Positions 57,698-64,000 of a stretch of 64,000 bases of DNA are shown piece by piece; the first letter of the stretch is position 1; each line of letters starts with the position of its first letter. The notes beneath the pieces were generated by a model. It did no database searches. It saw only the letters and a list, made by a program, of their open reading frames with translations, and was not told where the DNA came from. The position numbers were made by a program, and so were the translations under genes. This DNA comes from TK10-74A sp965263065 (GTDB lineage: Bacteria > Chloroflexota > Dehalococcoidia > Bin125): the NCBI GenBank assembly GCA_965263065.1, contig CBDHGH010000001.1, positions 1 through 64,000 of the forward strand, given 5' to 3'.

Positions 57698-58552
57698 TCA
57701 GGTCGCTTTCGGCGCGCGCTTCAGCGCCACCCCGAACAGCAGCGTCGCCAGGCTGCCGAGCACCGCGAAATCGATCCAGGGACCGAAGAAGCCGTCGTTG
57801 CCGGCCGCGTAGGCCGACGTCTGCAGCAGGTCCACGGCGTAGGTCAGGGGGTTGATCCAGCCCAGAATCCGCAGCCAGTCCGGCAGATCGTCGAGTGGGA
57901 AGAACGCCCCGGAGAGAAACAAGAGCGGGAACAGCACCAGGTTCATCACCAGGTGGAAGCCCTGCATCGAGCGGATGCGGGTCGAGACCGCCAGCGCGAA
58001 GCCCGAGAGCAGCAGGTTCAGCGTCAGCACGCCCGCGACCACCAGCCCCACGCCCGCCGCCCAGCCGTACTGCCAGGCGAAGTCGATGCCCGGGATGAGC
58101 ACCGCGATCACCAGGATCGCCAGCGCTTGCAACGACCCGATCAGCATCGCGGCCAGCGACTTGCCCAGCAGGATCGTGCGCGGGTCGTGCGGCGACGCCA
58201 GCAGCGTGCGCAGCAGGCCGCTGGCGCGGTCGCGGTAGAACGACGAGCTGGAGAACGTCGAGGAGAACAGCGCCGTCATCGCGATCATGCCGGGCGCGAG
58301 GTAGCTCACGTAGTCGCCGTCGCGGATGATCGCCGACGTCGGCTTCAGCCCGTCCGAGACGCCCGTCCCCAGGATCGCCAGCAGCATCAGCGGCAAGAGC
58401 AGCGACGAATACACCTGCGACCGCGAGCGCAGGAAGGCGCGCAGGTCGCGCTCCAGCAGGGCCCCGCAGGCCCGGGCGCCCTCGCGCAGCGCCGCCGCCC
58501 GTCCCATGTCGTGTGATGTCGCCCGGGGCGTCGTCGCGGCCGGCGTCGTCAC
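57698..58552 (-). CDS. ABC-2 permease, DrrB-like
   Basis: This membrane subunit of 284 residues has about six helices and the ABC2_membrane motifs (LPLMLLAILGTG, FYRDRASGLLRTLLASP, LSGAFFPLDDLPDWLRIL). The GTG start overlaps the stop of the ATPase gene (GTGA), so the two are coupled. The family exports drugs, lipids or polysaccharides; the substrate is not known. The lipoprotein gene follows with 46 bases between. Confidence 0.9.
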   Translation of the reverse strand: MTTPAATTPRATSHDMGRAAALREGARACGALLERDLRAFLRSRSQVYSSLLLPLMLLAILGTGVSDGLKPTSAIIRDGDYVSYLAPGMIAMTALFSSTFSSSSFYRDRASGLLRTLLASPHDPRTILLGKSLAAMLIGSLQALAILVIAVLIPGIDFAWQYGWAAGVGLVVAGVLTLNLLLSGFALAVSTRIRSMQGFHLVMNLVLFPLLFLSGAFFPLDDLPDWLRILGWINPLTYAVDLLQTSAYAAGNDGFFGPWIDFAVLGSLATLLFGVALKRAPKAT

Positions 58553-59586
58553 GACGCCCGCCCGTTCGCGCTCGGCGTCGCCTCCGCGGCGCCGCTTTGC
58601 GTCCCCAGCGACTCCCCCGCGCGCTGGAAGTACGCGTCCTCCAGCGTCGACTCGTGGATGTGGATGCCCGAGATGCCGCCCGCCGTCCCGTTCGCGCCGG
58701 CCAGGGCGAACAGCGCCGGCACGAAGGCCGACGCGTCGTCGACGGTGACGTGCAGCACCGTCCCCGATCCCGCTCGCTCCGCCGTCCGCACCGACCCCAC
58801 CCCCGCGATGGCCGCCAGCGTCGAGGCGGTGTCCGCCGGGGCCGATGTCCACTCCACCTGCACCGAGTCGCGGCGCAGCTCCCGGCGCAGCTCCGCGGGC
58901 GCGCCCAGCGCGATGACGCGGCCGGCCTGCAGGAACGCCACCCGGTCGCAGGCGCGCTCCGCCTCCGACACATCGTTCGTCGCCAGGAGCAGCGCCGTGC
59001 CCGCGTCGCGCGCGCCGTCGAGCAGGTCCCACAGGGCCGCGCGGGCGTCCGGGTCGAGCCCCAGCGACGGCTCGTCCAGCAGCAGCAGCGACGGCCCATG
59101 CAGCAGCGCCCGCGCCAACTCCAGCCGCCGCCGCAGCCCGCCCGACAGCGTCTCCACGCGGTCCCCCGCCCGCTCCCGCAGCCCCATCCGCGCCAGCAGC
59201 TCGTCGATCCGATCGCGCAGCCGGGCCCCGCCCATGCCGAACAGCCGCCCGTGCAGCCGCAGCGTCTCCGAGACCGTCATCAGCGGGTCCAGGCTCGGCT
59301 CCTGGAAGACCACCCCCAGCCGCCGTCGCAGCGGCGCCGAGAGCGGTTGCCCCTCAATTCGTACCGATCCGGCCTGTGGCGCCAGGAACCCCGCGACCAA
59401 CGCCAGGATCGTGCTCTTGCCGCTTCCGTTTGGGCCCAGCAGCCCCACCACCTCGCCCGCCGCGACCGACAGCGACACCCCCGCCACGCCCCGGCTCACC
59501 GGGTCGCCCGCCGCCTCCGCCTTCGACGCCGGATGCCGGTACGACACCCCCTGCAGCGTCAGTGCCGGCGTGACCGCGTCAGCCAT
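58549..59586 (-). CDS. ABC transporter ATPase, DrrA/CcmA-like
   Basis: This ATPase subunit of 345 residues has Walker A GPNGSGKST (residues 51-59), signature LSGGL (147-151), Walker B LLLLDEPSLGLD (167-178) and an H-loop replaced by LATND: where most have His, this has Asn (ATNDVSEAE). The C-terminal extension (about 230-345) is typical of DrrA-type. GAGGGG lies before the ATG at 59586. It forms an exporter with the following permease. Confidence 0.9.
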   Translation of the reverse strand: MADAVTPALTLQGVSYRHPASKAEAAGDPVSRGVAGVSLSVAAGEVVGLLGPNGSGKSTILALVAGFLAPQAGSVRIEGQPLSAPLRRRLGVVFQEPSLDPLMTVSETLRLHGRLFGMGGARLRDRIDELLARMGLRERAGDRVETLSGGLRRRLELARALLHGPSLLLLDEPSLGLDPDARAALWDLLDGARDAGTALLLATNDVSEAERACDRVAFLQAGRVIALGAPAELRRELRRDSVQVEWTSAPADTASTLAAIAGVGSVRTAERAGSGTVLHVTVDDASAFVPALFALAGANGTAGGISGIHIHESTLEDAYFQRAGESLGTQSGAAEATPSANGRAS

Positions 59587-59706
59587 CGCACCCCTCGCCC
59601 CGGCCACGACGGCCGCCTGCGGCCGTGTCCGTCGGGACGCGGCGAGTGTATCCCCGCCCCCAGCGGCGGGCGAGCACGACGACCGATCGCGCCCCGCGCG
59701 CCCCGA

Positions 59707-59736
59707 TTGACCCCCCGCCGTGGCCCGGCCTACAGT
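59707..59736 (+). promoter_or_regulatory. Promoter of nadE
   Basis: TTGACC (59707-59712) and TACAGT (59731-59736) are 18 bases apart. The expected start of transcription falls at the left arm of the palindrome at 59744-59770. This is the best -35 in the window. Confidence 0.5.
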
Positions 59737-59743
59737 GAGCGTT

Positions 59744-59770
59744 GACTTCGTGTCAGAATGACACGAAGTC
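59744..59770 (+). promoter_or_regulatory. 27-bp perfect palindrome between the nadE promoter and nadE
   Basis: GACTTCGTGTCA (59744-59755) is followed by GAA and its exact reverse complement TGACACGAAGTC (59759-59770): twelve of twelve pairs match. It lies at the probable transcription start of nadE and about 70 bases before the start codon. It could be a repressor operator or, in RNA, a hairpin with a three-base loop. No T-run follows, so it is not a typical terminator. The rest of 59587-59839 holds only the promoter. Confidence 0.7.
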
Positions 59771-59839
59771 GGAACCCGGCCGGCCGGCGCGTCCCGCTCC
59801 CCTGCGGCGACGCCCCGCCCTCGCCCAGAAGCCTCCCCC

Positions 59840-61579
59840 ATGCGCAGCCTTCGCGTCGCCCTCGCCCAGATCAACCCCACCGTCGGCGACCTCGAGGGCA
59901 ACGCCGACCGCATCCGCGCCGCCATCCGCGACGCCGAGGCGGCCGCCTGCGATGTCGTCGTGCTGCCGGAGCTGGCCGTCACCGGCTACCCCCCCGAGGA
60001 TCTCATCCTGCGCCGCTCCTTCGTGACGGAGAACCTCGCCGCCCTCGACCGCATCCAGGAGGCCACCCGCGGCCTGCACGTCACCGCCGTCGTCGGCTTC
60101 GTCGACCTCGCCCCCGACGCCTGCAACGCCGCCGCCGTCCTCCACGACGGCCGCCGCGCCGGCGTCTACCACAAGCAGTACCTGCCCAACTACGGCGTCT
60201 TCGACGAGAGCCGCTACTTCCGCCCCGGCGCCGAATCGCCCGTCTTCCGGATCGCCGGCGTTCCCGTGGGCGTCTCCATCTGCGAGGACATCTGGTACTC
60301 CTCGGGCCCCGTGCAGGCGCAGGCGCTGGCCGGCGCGGAGGTGGTCGTCAACCTCAACGGCTCGCCCTTCCACGCCGGCAAGATGGGCCAGCGACAGCGC
60401 ATGCTCGCCACCCGCGCCGCCGATAACGCCGTGATCGTCTGCTACTGCAACATGGTGGGCGGCCAGGACGCGCTCATCTTCGACGGCGGCTCCGTCATCT
60501 TCGACGCCCGTGGCGAGCGCATCGCCGCCGCCCCGATGTTCGATGAGACGCTGCTCATCGCCGACCTCGATGTCGACGCCGTGGGCCAAGTCCGCCTGCA
60601 CGACCCGCGCCTGCGTCTGCTCGCGCCCGAGCCCGCGCGGCACGTCCCCGTCTGCGACCCCCGCGCCGGCGCGCGGCCGCCCATCGACCCGCCCGCCAAC
60701 GATCCCCTGCCCGATGACGCCGCCGCCATCTATCAGGCGCTGGTCCTGGGCACGCGGGACTACGTCCGCAAGACCGGCTTCGAGAAGGTCGTCGTGGCGC
60801 TCTCGGGCGGGATCGATTCGACGCTCACCGCCACGATCGCCGCCGACGCGCTGGGCCCCGCGAACGTGACGGCCGTCGCGATGCCGTCGCGCTACTCGTC
60901 GGAGGGCTCCATCGCCGACGCGCGCGCCCTCGCCGACAACCTCGGCATCGACCTCCTCACCCTGCCCATCGAGGGGCCCTTCGCCGCCCACCTCGACGTC
61001 CTGCACGACGTCTTTGCCGGGCGCGACCCGGACGTGACCGAGGAGAACCTCCAGGCCCGGCTGCGCGGCAACCTGATCATGGCGCTGAGCAACAAGTTCG
61101 GCTGGCTGGTGCTCACGACCAGCAACAAGAGCGAGTCGGCCACCGGCTACACGACGCTCTACGGCGACATGACGGGCGGCCTCGCCGTCATCCAGGACGT
61201 GCCCAAGACCACCGTCTACCGCCTGGCCCGCTACGTGAACGAGGTCGCCGGCCCGCAGCCCAGCGGCGACGGGCGCATCCCCCGCAGCGTCATCGACAAG
61301 CCGCCCAGCGCCGAGCTGCGGCCCGATCAGCGCGACGAAGACTCGCTCATGCCCTACGACCGGCTGGACCCCATCCTGCAGGCCTTCGTCGAGGAGGACC
61401 GCACGCTGGACGAGATCGTCGCGCAGGGCTTCGACGCGGCGGACGTGCGTCGCGTCATGACGCTCGTCACCCGCTCCGAGTACAAGCGTCGCCAGGCCGC
61501 GCCCGGCCTCAAGATCACCCCGCGCGCCTTCGGCAAGGATCGTCGCTTCCCCATCGCCAACGCCTACCGCGGCTTCTGA
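59840..61579 (+). CDS. nadE: Glutamine-dependent NAD+ synthetase
   Basis: NadE makes NAD+ from nicotinic acid adenine dinucleotide, using ammonia from glutamine. The 579-residue enzyme has an N-terminal nitrilase-type glutaminase domain with Glu44 (LPELAVTGYPPEDL), Lys112 (YHKQYLPNYG) and Cys148 (SICEDIW), and a C-terminal synthetase domain (about 290-579) with the PP-loop SGGIDS (322-327). The ATG lies after GAAGCC. The gene is divergent from the ABC exporter and is preceded by a palindrome. Confidence 0.97.
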   Translation: MRSLRVALAQINPTVGDLEGNADRIRAAIRDAEAAACDVVVLPELAVTGYPPEDLILRRSFVTENLAALDRIQEATRGLHVTAVVGFVDLAPDACNAAAVLHDGRRAGVYHKQYLPNYGVFDESRYFRPGAESPVFRIAGVPVGVSICEDIWYSSGPVQAQALAGAEVVVNLNGSPFHAGKMGQRQRMLATRAADNAVIVCYCNMVGGQDALIFDGGSVIFDARGERIAAAPMFDETLLIADLDVDAVGQVRLHDPRLRLLAPEPARHVPVCDPRAGARPPIDPPANDPLPDDAAAIYQALVLGTRDYVRKTGFEKVVVALSGGIDSTLTATIAADALGPANVTAVAMPSRYSSEGSIADARALADNLGIDLLTLPIEGPFAAHLDVLHDVFAGRDPDVTEENLQARLRGNLIMALSNKFGWLVLTTSNKSESATGYTTLYGDMTGGLAVIQDVPKTTVYRLARYVNEVAGPQPSGDGRIPRSVIDKPPSAELRPDQRDEDSLMPYDRLDPILQAFVEEDRTLDEIVAQGFDAADVRRVMTLVTRSEYKRRQAAPGLKITPRAFGKDRRFPIANAYRGF

Positions 61580-61608
61580 GGCCGCGGCCCCCGCCCCGGC
61601 CCGACGCC

Positions 61609-62607
61609 ATGAACCTCGATTGGACCCCCCAGCCCGACTGGCGCCCGCGGCTGCTCCGCATCTGCGAGCGGCTGCGCCAGCGCCAGCCCGCCATCCGCGC
61701 CTTCCTCGTCACCGGCGACTACGCCTACGGGGTGCAGGCCCCCGACTCGGTCCTCACCTGCATCGCCTTCTTCCCCGACTGGCGGCCCGACTACACCCTG
61801 GGCGCGGTGCAGGCGCTCGACGGGCTGCCCGTCGCGCTGGACTGGCCCACGACCGCCTTCCTGGTCGAGGTCGAGCCCGCCCTGCAGGACGACATCCGCG
61901 CCCACCGCCTCGCGACCGCCCAGCCCCTGCTCTCGTACGACCCGACGCTCGATGGCGTCCTGCGCGACTTCCGCGACCGCTACTTCGCGCCCGAGGAACG
62001 GGCCGCCCGCGTGCGCCGCCTCTGCGATCGAGCCGCCGCGCTGATCGACCCCGCCGGCGACCCCGGCCGCGCCGCCGGCCGTGCTGTCGGGCAGGCCGCC
62101 GCCTGGGAAGCCTTCGTCTTCGGAATTGGGCCGGCGCTGTGCCACGTCGTCGACGAACCGCCCGCGCGACGCCGGCTGCTGCCGCGCTTCCGCGCCGCCG
62201 CCCGCGCCCGCCGCCGGGCGCCGCTCGGCGGGCAGGCTGCCGCGGCGCTCGGGCTGGAGGGTCGCGACGCCGACGCCGTGCTGCGGCAGGCCGAGACCCT
62301 GCGCGACCTGGCGGAAGCGCACATCCGCGCCACCCACGGCGACGCCGTGAGCGGACTGCTGCCGCCCTGGGCCAGCGCGATCGAGAAGGGGCGCCGTTCC
62401 GTCGCGCTGCTCCGGCGCGACGATGCCGAAGCGGCCACGTTCGCGGCCGTCGTCACGGGATTGGTGGTCGACCAAGCCGCGGCGGCGGTCTCGGCCGGCT
62501 TCCGCGCCACGCCCGGCTACCGCGAGCAGGCGCCGGATCTGTACGGCCACTGCGACCGCGCCGCGCTGCGGCACGTGCTGCACGAGGTCCGCGCAGTCAG
62601 CGGGTGA
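61609..62607 (+). CDS. Hypothetical protein with a degenerate nucleotidyltransferase-like N-terminus
   Basis: I do not recognise this 332-residue protein with confidence. Residues about 30-55 (FLVTGDYAYGVQAPDSVLTC) recall the G-S/D-x-A-x-G turn and following strand of the nucleotidyltransferase fold, but the metal-binding Asp residues (D-x-D) are absent. The rest is helical, Ala/Arg-rich. It begins 29 bases after nadE on the same strand and could be cotranscribed. It converges on the peptidase gene. Confidence 0.6.
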   Translation: MNLDWTPQPDWRPRLLRICERLRQRQPAIRAFLVTGDYAYGVQAPDSVLTCIAFFPDWRPDYTLGAVQALDGLPVALDWPTTAFLVEVEPALQDDIRAHRLATAQPLLSYDPTLDGVLRDFRDRYFAPEERAARVRRLCDRAAALIDPAGDPGRAAGRAVGQAAAWEAFVFGIGPALCHVVDEPPARRRLLPRFRAAARARRRAPLGGQAAAALGLEGRDADAVLRQAETLRDLAEAHIRATHGDAVSGLLPPWASAIEKGRRSVALLRRDDAEAATFAAVVTGLVVDQAAAAVSAGFRATPGYREQAPDLYGHCDRAALRHVLHEVRAVSG

Positions 62608-62644
62608 CGCCCCGCCGCCGCCATGCGACTGCACGGCCGCGGCC

Positions 62645-64000
62645 TCAGGGCAGGTAGTTGAGCGCGTCCAGCGACCAGTCGTTGTGATACAGCTCCAGGT
62701 GCAGATGCACGCCGGTGCTGTAGCCCGACGTGCCGACCTCGCCAATCGGGTCGCCCGCGGCGAGCACCTGGTCAACGTAGACCCAGGCCGGGCCGTTCAG
62801 GTGTCCGTAGATGCTGACCCAGCCGTTGCCGTGGTCGATCTCGACGAAGAAGCCCAGGCCGCAGCACCATTCGCCGCCGACGCGGGTGACCACGCCATCC
62901 GCCGCCGCCACGATCGGGCCGCCGTTCTGCGCGATGTCCGTCCCGCGGTGCCGCACGCTGCAGTCCCACGCCCGGCACACGCCGAAGCCGTCCGTCAGGT
63001 CGCCGTACGCGGGCCAGACGAAGACCGGCGTCGTGATCGGCACCAGCAGTTCCTGCCCCGAGATCAGCCCGTTCGGGTCGATGACGCCGTTGTTCGGCGT
63101 GTCGACCAGCGCCTGCACGGTCGTTCCGAACTGGGCCGCGATCGCCTGCAGGGTGTCGCCGGTCCGCACGTCCACGATCACGCCCTCGCGGTTGGGCACC
63201 CGCAGCGCCGTATCTGGCCCGACGTATCCCTCCGACAGGCCCGCGTTGTTGGCGAGCAGCGTGTGGGGCGTCACCCCGGCCGCCGCCGCCACATACTCAA
63301 GCGCGTCGCCGAAGTCGGTCACCCACGTCCGCGACACCGTGGGAATCGGGACCGTGCCCGGCACGAACAGGCTCTGGCCCACGCTGATCAGGTTGGGGTT
63401 CAACCCGGGGTTGAGCAGCGCCAGCCCGGCGGCGGTCCCGCCGTACTGGAGCGCGATCGCGGTGACCGTGTCGCCGGGCTGCACCGTGTAGGTCAGCTGC
63501 GGCGCCGGCCCCGCCCCGACCGTGCCCGGCGGCGGCGGCGGCAGGTCGACCAGCGGAACGACGAGGACCTGGCCGACGTTGATGAAGTTGAGACTGAGGC
63601 GTGGGTTGAGCTGCGCCAGCTCGTCGAGGCTGATGCCGTGCAGGTCCGCGATCTCCCCCGCGAAGTCCCCCGCCCGCACGACGTAGGTCGTCAGTTCGGT
63701 GTCGGCGCCCAGCGACGGCTGCCCGTCGGACTGACTGGCCGGCGCGCCCGGCACCCGCAGCTCCTGGCCGACGTACACGAAGGCGAGATCGACGCCGGAG
63801 TTCGCGCGCTGCAGCACCGCGTAGGGGATCCCGAATCGATCGGCGATGCCGGTGGCCGTGTCACCCGGGACGACTTCGTAGCGGCCGGCCGGCGTGGCCG
63901 CACTCGGCGTGCTGCCAACCTCCGGGGCGTCGCCGGCGCTCGGGATGAACAGCGTCTCGCCGATGTAGAGCAGATTGGGGTTCACGTGGGGGTTCAACTG
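62645..64000 (-). CDS. LysM-repeat M23 peptidase, N-terminus outside the window
   Basis: This is a secreted or surface peptidoglycan hydrolase, cut by the window end. The visible 452 residues contain five full LysM-like repeats and the end of another (TYVVRAGDFAGEIADLHGIS, YTVQPGDTVTAIALQYGG and so on; one, around VTDFGDALEYVAAAAG, is degenerate), then an M23 (lysostaphin-type) metallopeptidase domain with the zinc ligands in HRGTDIA and HLHLEL and a middle YGHL. Its first residues belong to a repeat, so the signal peptide and at least part of one LysM are missing. It is convergent with the unknown protein gene. Confidence 0.92.
   Translation of the reverse strand, partial: QLNPHVNPNLLYIGETLFIPSAGDAPEVGSTPSAATPAGRYEVVPGDTATGIADRFGIPYAVLQRANSGVDLAFVYVGQELRVPGAPASQSDGQPSLGADTELTTYVVRAGDFAGEIADLHGISLDELAQLNPRLSLNFINVGQVLVVPLVDLPPPPPGTVGAGPAPQLTYTVQPGDTVTAIALQYGGTAAGLALLNPGLNPNLISVGQSLFVPGTVPIPTVSRTWVTDFGDALEYVAAAAGVTPHTLLANNAGLSEGYVGPDTALRVPNREGVIVDVRTGDTLQAIAAQFGTTVQALVDTPNNGVIDPNGLISGQELLVPITTPVFVWPAYGDLTDGFGVCRAWDCSVRHRGTDIAQNGGPIVAAADGVVTRVGGEWCCGLGFFVEIDHGNGWVSIYGHLNGPAWVYVDQVLAAGDPIGEVGTSGYSTGVHLHLELYHNDWSLDALNYLP

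Noticed and set aside
59744..59770. The nadE palindrome as a terminator
   Set aside because: No T-run follows, it lies after a promoter facing the same gene, and the upstream gene is on the other strand.

Overview
The window is about 70% G+C and densely coded: short intergenic gaps, many 4-base ATGA/GTGA overlaps, and no rRNA, CRISPR array, prophage or insertion sequence that I could find. The gene set suggests a free-living aerobic bacterium, most likely a Chloroflexota member of the Dehalococcoidia/SAR202 or Tepidiformales type. The reasons are rsmD-coaD followed by a coiled-coil protein, a eukaryote-type citrate synthase, an A2-type cytochrome oxidase, and many SDRs, family III CoA transferases, LLM flavoenzymes, TIM-barrel amidohydrolases and MDR oxidoreductases. 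This assignment is inference from gene content, not a phylogeny.

Layout. 1-1924 (-): a MoxR ATPase followed by a DUF58 protein whose frame is broken. 2.0-12.8 kb: catabolic genes, mostly single and on alternating strands (a tandem pair of duplicated SDRs, an LLM flavoenzyme, two unrelated amidohydrolases, a double-length CaiB/BaiF protein, two MDR reductases) with an AI-2E-type transporter. 12.9-17.6 kb (+): a SUMF1-fold protein, an MFS exporter and a secreted FG-GAP/trypsin chimera. 17.6-24.0 kb (-): a tightly packed operon greA-lysS-lipoprotein-lipoprotein-nudix-serS-hypothetical, preceded by a structured leader. 24.3-29.1 kb (+): an HtrA-like protease, a membrane-anchored GH18-fold pseudoenzyme, rsmD, coaD and a coiled-coil protein that appears to start at ATC. 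29.1-34.6 kb: leuS, purE, a RibD-C reductase, a GNAT protein (also apparently starting at ATC) and a TauD-type dioxygenase. 34.7-39.5 kb: an orphan peptide-binding lipoprotein, a PhnB-like protein, a NatAB-like ABC exporter and tRNA-Ala(GGC).

39.6-44.8 kb: a two-gene module (a small protein duplicated in frame together with its promoter, plus a clan AA aspartic protease), a CaiB/BaiF transferase, an MFS protein and an ADP-forming acyl-CoA synthetase alpha-like protein. 44.8-48.6 kb: a membrane protein, rsmG, an unusual Gre factor fused to a recombinase-like domain, and citrate synthase. 48.8-56.8 kb (+): a complete aa3-type oxidase and heme A locus (putative auxiliary subunit, coxB, coxA, coxC, ctaG, ctaA, ctaB). 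The coxB product carries a large inserted segment. 56.9-64.0 kb: a thioredoxin-like lipoprotein, a DrrAB-like ABC exporter, a 27-bp perfect palindrome upstream of nadE, nadE itself, an unknown protein and a truncated LysM/M23 peptidase.

Promoter-like sequences recur before many genes, with a -10 of the form TAGACT, TAGGCT, TAGCCT or TACGAT. At least two genes (the SUMF1 protein and the RibD-C reductase) look leaderless. The observations I would check first are the Gre fusion, the duplicated small protein with its aspartic protease, the insertion in CoxB, the two ATC starts and the nadE palindrome.
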